From Lachnospiraceae bacterium (lineage in GTDB: Bacteria; Bacillota; Clostridia; Lachnospirales; Lachnospiraceae): 64,000 bases of DNA. Both the position numbers and the translations under genes were made by a program. The notes under the pieces are model-generated. The model worked only from the letters and a program-made list of their open reading frames with translations, searched no databases and was not told the origin of the DNA. The DNA lies in the NCBI GenBank assembly GCA_900766925.1, contig CAAFXG010000454.1, forward strand, positions 18,932 to 82,931, given 5' to 3'. This document shows positions 49,667-59,022 of this stretch, piece after piece (positions within the stretch are counted from its first letter, which is position 1; each line of letters opens with the position of its first letter).

Positions 49667-51442
49667 ATGTCATTAGAAAATCGCGATGCTCTTTGTGTTG
49701 GTTGTTTCCTAATGCCGGAGAAATACCCGGTTCCGGAGGTGAGAGGTTTTTATAATGAGACTATTTCTCATCTGATACAGGGCTTGGAGTTTTCTTTGCA
49801 CCGTGTTTCAAATATAGATGAATTAGAGAATCTTGTTTCCCGTTATCAGCTGACACATTTATTTACCGGTTGGGAAGAATACAGTGATAATGCAAATTTC
49901 CTGGAATCGTTAGATTCAAGGGTAGAAATAATTGTTTTTGCAGATGAGAGTTTTACCTTGCCTAAACATAGCAGGGCTCAGCTTATTAGAAAACCGTTTT
50001 ATGCATTGCCATTGGTTAGATATTTAAACGAGGTAACAACTGGGGAAGATTGCTCAAAGGAAAATAATATGCAGTGCCCGGGAGTTAAGGTCCTTGTGGT
50101 GGATGATGAACCAATGAATCTGATGGTTGCAGAGGGGATTTTAAAGAATTATCGGATGGATGTAACGGTGGCTGGAAGTGGCAGAGAGGCAATAGATATT
50201 TGCAGTAATAAAGATTTTGATTTGATTTTCCTTGATTATATGATGCCGGAAATGAATGGTTTTGAACTTTTGGGCAAGATTCGTGAGATAGAGACTTGTC
50301 AGAGTATTCCTGTAATATTTCTGACAGCAGACAATGATACGGAGACGGAAACAAGATGCTTCAAGGAGGGAGCTATTGATTTTATTGCAAAACCTTTTGT
50401 GCCGGAGGTTATGTGTTCCAGAATAGGAAGAGCTTTGGAGTTGGAAGAGCTTCGTTGTAGTCTTGCCGACAGATTGGAACAAAAAACCCGTGAGGTTTCT
50501 GATATGAAAAGCAAGTCTTGTCAGGATGCACTAACTGGTCTTTGGAACAGAGTACACACCGAGGAAACAGTAAATGAAATGATTACACAAGGTGTGCAGG
50601 GTGCACTTATGATGATTGATATGGACAATTTTAAGGCAATTAATGATAATTACGGACATCTTGCGGGTGATAAGACTTTAAAGATGTTTGCTGAAACTTT
50701 ACGTAAATTATCTGCTGAGGAGGATGTTCTTTGCCGTATTGGAGGAGACGAATTTGTAGTATTTGTCAAGGGAATTACATCAAAAGCGGAGCTTGGTAAT
50801 CGTGCGGCTGATATCATTTCAGACCTTTGTTATAAGCTGGAACAGTGTAAGTTTGAGACAAATTCTTCTGTTTCGATTGGAATTGCCCAGACACCTGAGG
50901 ATGGAGTCGATTTTAGTAAGCTATATAATTGTGCGGATAAGGCTTTGTATTATGTAAAGCAAAATGGCAAAAATTCGTATCACTTCTTTAGCGACAAGCT
51001 GCAGGCTGAATCAATGCGTGCCGGAAAGACGGTAGATCTCAATTATCTAAGGGAGGTTATGAGCCGCGCAGACAGTGGTAAGGGAGCGTTTCTTCTTGAT
51101 TTTGACAGCTTCCATCATGTATACAGCTTTATTAGCAGATTTGTGGAACGAAGCGGCAGAGATGTTCAGACTGTTTTGTTTACTGTGTCAGAAGCTACAG
51201 AAGGGGATTTGGATGTGACAGAAATGGAGCTTGTATTGGAGATGCTCGAAAAAGCAATTTATATATCCCTTCGCAGGTCAGATGTCTCTACAAGGTATTC
51301 AGGCAAGCAGGTTATTGTTATACTGATGGATGCAAATGGAGAAAATGGTACCATGGTTGCTGAACGTATATTGGAGTGCTTCAATAAGTTATACACAGGT
51401 GGTAAGGTTCAAATTGATTATGGTATTGCGCGTATGGATTAA
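49667..51442 (+). CDS. Response regulator diguanylate cyclase (REC-GGDEF), former part of a hybrid kinase
   Basis: 591 residues. Residues 1-130 are a degenerate receiver-like domain. A true receiver follows at about 143-260 with DDE, phospho-acceptor Asp in LIFLDYMMPEM and Lys in IAKPF. A GGDEF domain (about 290-450) has DALTGLWNR, DMDNFKAINDNYGHLAG and the intact active site RIGGDEF. The last 120 residues (FLLDFDSFHHVYSFISRFVE) look like a second, degenerate cyclase-type domain. It should make cyclic di-GMP. No good ribosome site precedes the ATG; a short ORF with GAGGAGG at 49611 ends just inside it. Confidence 0.88.
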   Translation: MSLENRDALCVGCFLMPEKYPVPEVRGFYNETISHLIQGLEFSLHRVSNIDELENLVSRYQLTHLFTGWEEYSDNANFLESLDSRVEIIVFADESFTLPKHSRAQLIRKPFYALPLVRYLNEVTTGEDCSKENNMQCPGVKVLVVDDEPMNLMVAEGILKNYRMDVTVAGSGREAIDICSNKDFDLIFLDYMMPEMNGFELLGKIREIETCQSIPVIFLTADNDTETETRCFKEGAIDFIAKPFVPEVMCSRIGRALELEELRCSLADRLEQKTREVSDMKSKSCQDALTGLWNRVHTEETVNEMITQGVQGALMMIDMDNFKAINDNYGHLAGDKTLKMFAETLRKLSAEEDVLCRIGGDEFVVFVKGITSKAELGNRAADIISDLCYKLEQCKFETNSSVSIGIAQTPEDGVDFSKLYNCADKALYYVKQNGKNSYHFFSDKLQAESMRAGKTVDLNYLREVMSRADSGKGAFLLDFDSFHHVYSFISRFVERSGRDVQTVLFTVSEATEGDLDVTEMELVLEMLEKAIYISLRRSDVSTRYSGKQVIVILMDANGENGTMVAERILECFNKLYTGGKVQIDYGIARMD

Positions 51443-51553
51443 GATAATTAATTTAGACATAACGATTTTCTAATTATAATACCAATTTTTGGCTTTATTA
51501 TTTCTGATTGCTGAATTATAATTAGGGCAGTATATGTAAAGGAGTGAAATATA

Positions 51554-52495
51554 ATGAATATGCAAAAAGCAGTTATGGTAGGATGTGGCTTTGTCGGTTC
51601 AGCATCTGTTTTTGCACTTATGCAAAGCGGTCTGTTCTCAGAGATAGCGCTTATTGATGCAAATCCTGAGAAGGCAGAGGGTGAGGCGATGGATATCAGT
51701 CATGGTATACCTTTTGCCAGACAACAGAGGATATATGCAGGTGATTATGACGATGTTAAGGATGCTGGGATAGTTATAGTTACGGCAGGTGCCAATCAGC
51801 AACCGGGTGAAACAAGACTTGATCTCGTTAACAAGAATGTCAATATCTTCAAAAGTATTATTCCAGAGATTTCAAACAGGGGATTTGAGGGTATTCTCCT
51901 TATAGTTGCCAATCCTGTTGATATACTTACTAAGGTTGCCATTGAATTATCAGGTTTCCCTGAGAATAGGGTAATCGGTTCGGGAACCGTGCTTGATACT
52001 GCCAGATTAAGATATAGGTTAAGTCAACATTTGGAGGTAGACAGCAAGAGTGTTCATGCATTTATTATTGGTGAGCATGGTGATTCAGAGATTGCAGCGT
52101 TTAGCAATGCCAATATTTCAGGTGTGCCATTAAGTAACTTTTGTGAGATGCGTGGACATTTTAAACATAAAGAAGCCGAAGATCAGATTGCGGAAAATGT
52201 CAGAAACAGTGCCTATGACATAATATCAAGGAAGAGAGCAACCTATTTTGGAGTGGCTATGGCTGTTAAGCGAATTTGTGAGGTTATTGTAAGAAATGAA
52301 AAAGCAATTTTACCTGTATCAACTTCAATGCATGGTGAATATGGAATAACTGATGTAGTATTGTCAATGCCTTGCATTGTAGGACAAAACGGAATTGAAG
52401 CACAGGTGCCTATCAGTCTAAGTGATGAGGAGATTCAGAAGCTTCAGGAATCGGCCAAAATACTTAAGCAGACCTTAGACACAATAGAAATTTAA
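51554..52495 (+). CDS. ldh: L-lactate dehydrogenase
   Basis: 313 residues, GGAG upstream. The NAD-binding GCGFVGS is at 11-17. The substrate-specificity loop reads NQQPGETRLDLV, with Gln where lactate enzymes have Gln and malate enzymes Arg. Catalytic His175 lies in IGEHGDSE, and the family Asn-Pro-Val-Asp (ANPVDILTK) is present. It reduces pyruvate to L-lactate in the cytosol during fermentation. A flavodiiron gene follows after 44 bases. Confidence 0.95.
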   Translation: MNMQKAVMVGCGFVGSASVFALMQSGLFSEIALIDANPEKAEGEAMDISHGIPFARQQRIYAGDYDDVKDAGIVIVTAGANQQPGETRLDLVNKNVNIFKSIIPEISNRGFEGILLIVANPVDILTKVAIELSGFPENRVIGSGTVLDTARLRYRLSQHLEVDSKSVHAFIIGEHGDSEIAAFSNANISGVPLSNFCEMRGHFKHKEAEDQIAENVRNSAYDIISRKRATYFGVAMAVKRICEVIVRNEKAILPVSTSMHGEYGITDVVLSMPCIVGQNGIEAQVPISLSDEEIQKLQESAKILKQTLDTIEI

Positions 52496-52539
52496 GGTTT
52501 AATAATTCAAAATAATTAAGATAAAGAAGGAGATTACAA

Positions 52540-53706
52540 ATGATTATTTCTGATTCAATCAAATATGTTGGCGTTAATGACAGAACTCTTGATTTGTTCG
52601 AGAGTCAATATATTCTCGAGAATGGAATGGCCTACAATTCATACTTGATTATGGATGAAAAGGTAGCTCTTATGGATACCGTAGACCCAAGAGGTCTGGA
52701 AGAGTGGAGTAAAAATGTAGAAGAAGCATTGGTCGGACGTGATATAGATTACATTGTTGTTCAGCACATGGAACCGGACCATTCAGGTTCACTTGCTTAT
52801 GCTATCGAGAAATATCCAAATGCTATTATTGTAGGTAATGCAAAGACCTTCACGTTTTTAAATCAGTTTTTTGACGTTGATATTACAGATAGAAAGCTTG
52901 AGGTGAAAGAGGGCGATACACTTTCGCTTGGTAATCACACCCTTACATTTGTAATGGCACCAATGATACACTGGCCGGAGGTAATGGTGTCTTATGAAAG
53001 TATGGAACAGGTTGTATTTTCAGCAGATGCGTTTGGTAAGTTCGGTACTACTGATGCAGATGAAGATTGGGCATGTGAGGCAAGAAGATACTATTTCAAT
53101 ATTGTGGGTAAGTATGGTGCACCGGTTCAGACTCTTCTTAAGAAGTTAAAGGCACTTGAGGTTAAGAAAATTCTTCCTCTTCATGGACCTGTTTTGGATG
53201 AAAATCTTGGTTACTACATAGATTTATATGATAAGTGGTCAAGCTATACACCGGAGAATAAGGGTGTATTTATTGCATATGCATCAATACATGGTAACAC
53301 AGGTAAGTTAGCAGAGATATTGGCAGACAAGATCCGCGCTCTCGGTGAGGAAAAGGTTGTTGTTTCGGACCTTTCCCGTGAGGATATTGCTGAATGTGTT
53401 GAGGATGCATTCCGTTATGACAGAATGATTCTCTGTTCGGCAACCTATGATGGAAATGCGTTTGTATCTATGGAGGACTTCCTGCATCATTTGCAGATTA
53501 AGGCTTACCAGAATCGTGTGGTTGGTCTGGTTGAGAATGGGACTTGGGCTCCTATGGCTGCCAAGTCGATGCGTACATATTTAGAATCCATGAAAAATAT
53601 TACTGTTCTTGATGAGGTTGTATCAATTAAATCAAAATATAAGCCGGAGAATGAGGCTGCGGTTAATGCTTTAGCGCAGAAGATTGTTGATATGGGCTTG
53701 CAATAA
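52540..53706 (+). CDS. Flavodiiron protein (FprA-type A flavoprotein)
   Basis: 388 residues, GAAGGAG upstream. The metallo-beta-lactamase-like domain (1-245) binds the di-iron centre through His76, Glu78, Asp80 and His81 (QHMEPDHSGS), a His in MAPMIHWPE, an Asp in SADAFG and a His in LPLHGPV. A flavodoxin domain follows (YASIHGNTGKLAE, LCSATYDGNAF, VENGTWAPMA). It reduces O2 to water or NO to N2O and protects anaerobes. It may share a transcript with ldh. Confidence 0.95.
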   Translation: MIISDSIKYVGVNDRTLDLFESQYILENGMAYNSYLIMDEKVALMDTVDPRGLEEWSKNVEEALVGRDIDYIVVQHMEPDHSGSLAYAIEKYPNAIIVGNAKTFTFLNQFFDVDITDRKLEVKEGDTLSLGNHTLTFVMAPMIHWPEVMVSYESMEQVVFSADAFGKFGTTDADEDWACEARRYYFNIVGKYGAPVQTLLKKLKALEVKKILPLHGPVLDENLGYYIDLYDKWSSYTPENKGVFIAYASIHGNTGKLAEILADKIRALGEEKVVVSDLSREDIAECVEDAFRYDRMILCSATYDGNAFVSMEDFLHHLQIKAYQNRVVGLVENGTWAPMAAKSMRTYLESMKNITVLDEVVSIKSKYKPENEAAVNALAQKIVDMGLQ

Positions 53707-53744
53707 AATTGTAAATACAATTATTATAGAGAAATGTCGGAATA

Positions 53745-53788
53745 AGGGATGTAGAGCTTTCTTTAGCTCTGCGCTCCCTTTTTCTTTT
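53745..53788 (+). terminator. Terminator after the flavodiiron gene
   Basis: AGAGCT (53753-53758) and AGCTCT (53765-53770) are nested in an outer GGGA/TCCC pair, followed by TTTTTC and TTTT. Confidence 0.8.
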
Positions 53789-53951
53789 GATATTTATTTG
53801 AATGTGGTATAATATTTTTAGGTTGTAATTTGCATATAAAGTCTAAATATGTGACAAAAATATACATAAGTATGGTATAATGGGCGTTATAGCGATTGGG
53901 ATTATTTTTAATTTACTTCATGGTATGTATTGTGGCGAGAGGGGGAGTCAC

Positions 53952-54557
53952 GTGAAGGTAAATAATAAAAGAAATAAGGGATTTACTTTGGTAGAGCTGA
54001 TTGTTGTCATTGTAATTATAGGAATTTTGGCGGCAATACTTGTACCGCAGCTACTGGGATATATTGACAGGGCAAAGCAAAGTAAATATATATTGGATGC
54101 CAAGAATTGTATGACGGCAATGCAGACAGAGCTTACAAATCTGTACGCTCATGACAGTGTTGTTGGTTTGAACGAGGCAAGTCTTATTGGAAATAACCCA
54201 TATGGAGATGTTTCCTGGATTAATACCCCTATTGCCAAAAAGATTTTGGAGACAGCTGATGAACAGCCTTATATGCTTATTATTGGTCTTGGAGATTATG
54301 AAACTTACAAGAATACCGGTATTCATAAGGCATACACGGTGTACTTTGTTGCATATTGGCCAAAGAAGGATATAGATCCTATTTTCTTTGATGGCACGGA
54401 GTGGACATCCAAGTATCCGTGGAAAAAATCAGGGGGTAATACCTTTGTTGTAAATGGTGAGAGTATTAAGCTTCAGTTTTATTTTATAAAAGCTAACAGC
54501 ACGAACATGTCCAACAATTGGAATGAGCTTAAGCGATATTTAGGAGTTAGCCAGTAG
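53952..54557 (+). CDS. Type IV pilin-like (prepilin) protein
   Basis: 201 residues from the GTG at 53952, with GAGAGGGGGAG upstream; the frame is open to 53880. The prepilin motif KGFTLVELIVVIVIIGILAA follows a seven-residue basic leader and has the Glu at +5 after processing. PQLLGYIDRAKQSK extends the N-terminal helix. The globular part is mixed alpha/beta without cysteines for a D-loop. No prepilin peptidase, assembly ATPase or secretin genes are near, so it depends on pilus genes elsewhere. A TATAAT at 53876 may be its promoter. Confidence 0.88.
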   Translation: MKVNNKRNKGFTLVELIVVIVIIGILAAILVPQLLGYIDRAKQSKYILDAKNCMTAMQTELTNLYAHDSVVGLNEASLIGNNPYGDVSWINTPIAKKILETADEQPYMLIIGLGDYETYKNTGIHKAYTVYFVAYWPKKDIDPIFFDGTEWTSKYPWKKSGGNTFVVNGESIKLQFYFIKANSTNMSNNWNELKRYLGVSQ

Positions 54558-54627
54558 GTATGTATGAAATGTAGTAGAATTACATATTGGAGTCAGAATT
54601 AATTCATATGATAAGAAGGTAATAACA

Positions 54628-56010
54628 ATGTCACATGGTTATGTGAATAAAAAATATGAGATAGATATGGTGAATGGACCTATACTTTCAAGGTTGCTGG
54701 CTTTTACAATACCACTTATGTGCTCAAGTATACTGCAACTATTATTTAATGCGGCAGATATTATTGTTGTTGGAAGATTTGCCGGAGATAATGCCCTGGC
54801 GGCAGTAGGCTCTAACACGGCTCTTATTAATCTGCTCACCAATTTTTTCCTTGGTCTTTCCGTTGGTACAAATGTTTTGGCAGCACGCTATTATGGGGCA
54901 AAGGACGAAAAGGACACCTCTGAAACCGTTCATACAGCAATGCTTATTAGTGTTTACAGTGGAATAATACTTACATTTATTGGGATAATCGGAGCAAAGC
55001 AGATATTGACGTGGATGAAGACGCCGGATGCTATTTTGCCGTTGGCAACAACATATCTATGTGTATATTTCTGTGGAATGACGGCAACAATGATATATAA
55101 TTTTGGAAGTGCTATTCTTAGGGCGGTGGGTGATACCAGAAGACCACTTTACTATCTGACAATTGCAGGGATTATAAATGTTTTACTGAATCTTCTGTTC
55201 GTAATAGTATTTCATATGAGTGTTGTAGGTGTAGGACTTGCAACAGTATTATCACAATGTATATCTGCAATACTGATTGTAAGGTGTCTGATTAAGGAAA
55301 ACGGATGTATCAGACTTTATCTGTCCAAATTAAAAATACATCGGGATAAATTTGCACAGATTATAAGAGTTGGACTACCTGCAAGCTTTCAGGGAATTAT
55401 ATTTGCGGTATCAAATGTGATTATACAGTCGTCGGTGAATTCATTTGGAGAGGTTGCTGTTGCGGGTAACTCTGCTGCAAGCAGTATTGAAGGCTTTGTA
55501 TATGTAGCAATGAATTCCTTTCATCAGAGTGCAATATCATTTACAAGTCAGAACGTTGGTGCGGGTCAATACAAGCGAATTAACAAAATATTGCTGGTTG
55601 CGGAGGCATGTGTTATTTCCGTGGGTTTGATTCTGGGCAATGCGGCAGTATTATTTGGCAAACCATTGCTTGGAATTTACACCTCAAGCAGTGCTGTAGA
55701 ATTAGCGGGGATGAACCGATTAAAGGTTATTTGTACTTCATATGCTCTATGTGGTATGATGGATGTAATGGTCGGTTCGCTAAGAGGAATGGGATATGCG
55801 GTGATGCCGACAATTGTTTCGTTAATCGGAGCCTGTGGTCTGAGGCTGATGTGGATTTTTACCTTTTTCAGAATGGAAGAGTTCCACACACTGAAATCAT
55901 TATATATGACATATCCGGCAAGCTGGATAGTTACTACACTTGCACATTGTGTGTGTTTTGTTATAGTTAGAAGAAGATTGGACAAAAATATAATTGGATC
56001 CGAGGGGTAA
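54628..56010 (+). CDS. MATE-family efflux transporter
   Basis: 460 residues with 12 membrane helices in two related halves. Family sequences: MVNGPILSRLLAFTIPLMCS, FNAADIIVVGRFAGDNALAA, VGTNVLAARYYGA and the second-half GLPASFQGIIFAVSNVIIQS. Cation-coupled export of drugs or metabolites across the membrane. Moderate GAAGG ribosome site. Confidence 0.93.
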   Translation: MSHGYVNKKYEIDMVNGPILSRLLAFTIPLMCSSILQLLFNAADIIVVGRFAGDNALAAVGSNTALINLLTNFFLGLSVGTNVLAARYYGAKDEKDTSETVHTAMLISVYSGIILTFIGIIGAKQILTWMKTPDAILPLATTYLCVYFCGMTATMIYNFGSAILRAVGDTRRPLYYLTIAGIINVLLNLLFVIVFHMSVVGVGLATVLSQCISAILIVRCLIKENGCIRLYLSKLKIHRDKFAQIIRVGLPASFQGIIFAVSNVIIQSSVNSFGEVAVAGNSAASSIEGFVYVAMNSFHQSAISFTSQNVGAGQYKRINKILLVAEACVISVGLILGNAAVLFGKPLLGIYTSSSAVELAGMNRLKVICTSYALCGMMDVMVGSLRGMGYAVMPTIVSLIGACGLRLMWIFTFFRMEEFHTLKSLYMTYPASWIVTTLAHCVCFVIVRRRLDKNIIGSEG

Positions 56011-56061
56011 TTTGATATAATGAGCTTTGTAGTGAAAGACGTTCACAAAACAGGAGGTAGT

Positions 56062-56277
56062 ATGGTTAATTACGAGGATATTGAAAATATTATTAATTTG
56101 CTTGATGGCAAGATGGGCGATGCCGGAATAAACCGGATTAATCTTCATGTTGAGGATACTGTTGCGGCAGGTGAGGTTGCTGAGGTGTATCACCACGGAA
56201 GATGTGATGTGGGGAGTCCGTGGGCCAAAGGGACTGTTGGAAATGCATCAGTTAACGATATAGATTCCTGTTCATAG
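56062..56277 (+). CDS. Small conserved-looking protein, unknown
   Basis: 71 residues from the ATG at 56062, with AGGAGGTAGT at ideal distance; an upstream in-frame ATG at 56020 lacks a site. Helical first half (YEDIENIINLLDGKMGDAGI), then VYHHGRCDVGSPWAKGTVGN with a single-Cys, His- and Trp-containing segment. The pattern looks constrained rather than random. It could be a small metal- or ligand-binding protein or a peptide precursor; not known. Confidence 0.6.
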   Translation: MVNYEDIENIINLLDGKMGDAGINRINLHVEDTVAAGEVAEVYHHGRCDVGSPWAKGTVGNASVNDIDSCS

Positions 56278-56366
56278 TATACAGCTTATTAATGATTTAT
56301 GTTTATTTAAAACCGGTATACCGGGATAGGAACAAAAATATATACTAAGCTAATCTGGAGGTTGAT

Positions 56367-57029
56367 ATGCAGAAAATAGGAATTATATTTGACATGGATG
56401 GAACACTGTGGGATTCTGCCAAGGGAGTGGCAGGTTCATGGACCGATATTATACAGAAGAATTATGATCCTGATATGGAGATAACAGAAGCTGACGTTAA
56501 AGGCGTTATGGGAATGACGATGGATAAGATAGCCGAAAAGCTTTTTCCGAAGCTTTCCGAGGATGAGAGAACTGCCCTTCTTGACAAGTGTTGTGATGCT
56601 GAAAATGATTATTTAAGGGAGCATGGCGGGCTTGTATATGATGGCTTCGATGAGACGATGAAGTCACTAAAAGCACTTTCCTCAAACGAGCATGATATAC
56701 ATTTATATATTGTAAGTAACTGCCAGAAGGGTTATATTGAGGCGTTTCTTGACCATTACGATTATTGGAAATATTTCGATGACATAGAGTGTTACGGAAA
56801 TAATAATCTGGTTAAGGGTGATAATATACGTCTGGTTATGGAGAGAAATAGTCTTGATAAGGCATATTATGTAGGTGATATTCAGGGAGATTATGACTCA
56901 AGTGTTGAAGCCGGAGCAGGCTTTATCCATGCGAAATACGGGTTTGGAACAATTAATGCAAAGGTTCCTGTAATCGGAGCGCTTGTTGAGCTTCCGGGAG
57001 TAATTGAAACAATATTGAGCAATAATTAA
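56367..57029 (+). CDS. HAD-superfamily phosphatase, phosphoglycolate phosphatase-like
   Basis: 220 residues. Motif I is DMDGTLWDS, motif II VSN (LYIVSNCQKGY), motif III the Lys in NNLVKGDNI and motif IV VGDIQGDYDSSVEAG. A helical cap lies between motifs I and II. It dephosphorylates a small cytosolic phosphate ester; substrate not predictable. GGAGG precedes the start. A GH5 gene follows after 47 bases. Confidence 0.9.
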   Translation: MQKIGIIFDMDGTLWDSAKGVAGSWTDIIQKNYDPDMEITEADVKGVMGMTMDKIAEKLFPKLSEDERTALLDKCCDAENDYLREHGGLVYDGFDETMKSLKALSSNEHDIHLYIVSNCQKGYIEAFLDHYDYWKYFDDIECYGNNNLVKGDNIRLVMERNSLDKAYYVGDIQGDYDSSVEAGAGFIHAKYGFGTINAKVPVIGALVELPGVIETILSNN

Positions 57030-57076
57030 AGCTTTGTAAAAATATATCAAATGAAAAATGATTTTAGGAGGTCAAT

Positions 57077-58111
57077 ATGAGAATATTAGAAGGTTTTCAA
57101 AAGGGTATTAATTTAGGTGGCTGGTTGTCACAGTGTGTAAGCTATGATAGGGAGCACTTTGATACATTTATTACGGAAAAGGATATTGAAAGAATAGCAT
57201 CATGGGGACTTGACCATGTAAGACTTCCTATTGATTACGATGTAATTGAGGATGAAAACGGTAATGATATTGAGGAAGGCTTTGCACATATTGACAAATG
57301 CGTTGAATGGTGTAAGAAGTATGGACTGAACATTATGCTGGATGTACACAAGACCTTTGGCTATATGTTTGATACAAATGAGGTTTCTGATCCGGACAGG
57401 TTTTTCTATGATGAAGAACTTCAGAATCGATTCATTGATTTATGGCAGAAGCTTGCAACCAGATATGGTAAGTTTCAGGATATGATGGCTTATGAGCTTC
57501 TTAACGAGGTTGTTAATCCGGATGTTGCCGAGATATGGAATGGTATTGCTAAGAGAACTATTATAGAAATACGCAAGATTATTCCGGAGGCATATATAGT
57601 TGTTGGTGGTGTTTGCTATAACAATGTTACCGCTATTCCTCTTCTTGACCCACCATACGACGACAAGATTGTTTATAATTTCCACTGCTATGACCCGGTT
57701 GCATTTACTCATCAGAAGGCATATTGGGTAGAGGGAATGACTGATGACTTTGAGGTGGATTATCCCGGTGACCTTGAGGAGCTTAGAGCAAAGAGCAGAA
57801 CACTTCCGGCAGCACATGCAGGTGCTATATATGAGGATTGTCTTACATGCATGGGACCGGGCTTCTTTGAAATGTTATTTAAACCGGCCGTTGAAACAGC
57901 AGAAAAATATAACGTACCGGTTTATTGTGGCGAATACGGAGTAATTGACCAGGCACCATTGGCTGATTCTGTGAGATGGATGCAGGATATTCATTCAGTA
58001 TTTGAGAAGTGCGGAATCGGACGTGCATTATGGAATTATAAGAACAAGGATTTTGGCCTTGTGGATGAACATTATGACGAAGTTCGTGACGAGTTTATAA
58101 AGCTCTTATAA
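57077..58111 (+). CDS. Intracellular GH5-family glycoside hydrolase
   Basis: 344 residues without a signal peptide. GINLGGWLSQC and LDHVRLPIDYDVIE open the barrel. Acid/base Glu144 is in ELLNEVVNPD and the nucleophile Glu286 in YCGEYGVID. VYNFHCYDPVAFTHQ supplies the conserved His/Tyr. Lack of export suggests it cleaves short imported beta-glucan or other beta-linked oligosaccharides, complementing the secreted GH9 and GH5 enzymes at 15-20 kb. Ribosome site GGAGG. Confidence 0.92.
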   Translation: MRILEGFQKGINLGGWLSQCVSYDREHFDTFITEKDIERIASWGLDHVRLPIDYDVIEDENGNDIEEGFAHIDKCVEWCKKYGLNIMLDVHKTFGYMFDTNEVSDPDRFFYDEELQNRFIDLWQKLATRYGKFQDMMAYELLNEVVNPDVAEIWNGIAKRTIIEIRKIIPEAYIVVGGVCYNNVTAIPLLDPPYDDKIVYNFHCYDPVAFTHQKAYWVEGMTDDFEVDYPGDLEELRAKSRTLPAAHAGAIYEDCLTCMGPGFFEMLFKPAVETAEKYNVPVYCGEYGVIDQAPLADSVRWMQDIHSVFEKCGIGRALWNYKNKDFGLVDEHYDEVRDEFIKLL

Positions 58112-58138
58112 TATAATGTATAGGTTTTATACAGTCTT

Positions 58139-58186
58139 TATAATTCACCTTGGATGTCAGTGAGTTGCATTCGGGGTGAATTATTA
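58139..58186. terminator. Terminator between GH5 and the second two-component system
   Basis: ATAATTCACC and GGTGAATTATT arms with further pairing of the inner ATG/CAT, and A/T runs on both sides. It could work in both directions. Confidence 0.75.
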
Positions 58187-58278
58187 TTTTAGCGGAAATT
58201 ATATTTAAAATTATTTTTATTTGTATACATAAACAACATACGAAGAGGTTATAGTCTATTGTAAGGTGAGGAGGTGAC

Positions 58279-58956
58279 ATGGTGTCATACAAGCTTTTAC
58301 TTGTAGAGGATGATGAACAAATCAGGGAAGTAATTATTGATTACTTTGTGCACAAAGGAAAAGAATTTGAAATGTCGGTGGCTGAGGATGGCATTGTTGG
58401 AGAAAAATTACTATATGAGAACGAGTATGATATTGTCCTGCTTGACGTTATGTTGCCCGGCTTAGACGGATTTGCTCTTTGTCGGGAGCTTAGAAAAAAC
58501 AGCACGGTACCAATAGTTTTTCTGACTGCAAAGAACAGGGAGGAGGATATTTTATATGGCTATGAGCTTGGCTGTGATGATTATATGGTTAAGCCGTTTC
58601 TTGTGTCGGAATTATTTGCCAAGGTAAAAGCCCTTCTTCAGCGTTCAAAGGGAATGATTGGAGCAAAAGAGCTTGTGTGTGGTTGTATAAGGCTCGATCC
58701 CATAACCTACAGGGTTTATATTGAAGACGAAGAGATTGAGCTTCCGCCCAAGGAGTATGCCCTGCTCAAATTTTTAATGGAGCATAAGGGAAGACCGGTT
58801 ACGAGGGATACACTACTAACCAAGATATGGGGTTATGATTTTGACGGAAATGAGAGAGTGGTAGATAACCATATAAAAATATTAAGAAAAAAGCTCGGCT
58901 CTGCCGGAGAACAGATAAGAACGGTAATAACAAAAGGATATAAAATTGACGATTGA
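58279..58956 (+). CDS. OmpR-family response regulator 2
   Basis: 225 residues, GAGGAGGTG upstream. Receiver: EDDEQ at 10-14, phospho-acceptor Asp56 in LLDVMLPG, Thr in FLTAK and Lys in VKPF. Winged helix: LPPKEYALLKFLMEHKGRPV, then VVDNHIKILRKKLG and VITKGYKI. Followed by its kinase after 66 bases. The regulon is not apparent; the PAP2 phosphatase downstream may be included. Confidence 0.93.
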   Translation: MVSYKLLLVEDDEQIREVIIDYFVHKGKEFEMSVAEDGIVGEKLLYENEYDIVLLDVMLPGLDGFALCRELRKNSTVPIVFLTAKNREEDILYGYELGCDDYMVKPFLVSELFAKVKALLQRSKGMIGAKELVCGCIRLDPITYRVYIEDEEIELPPKEYALLKFLMEHKGRPVTRDTLLTKIWGYDFDGNERVVDNHIKILRKKLGSAGEQIRTVITKGYKIDD

Positions 58957-59022
58957 CCGCCTGACGACAGAATCCGATTGATAAAATCAATCGAGCCAAT
59001 ACATATTGAGGGGGGAAGCATT

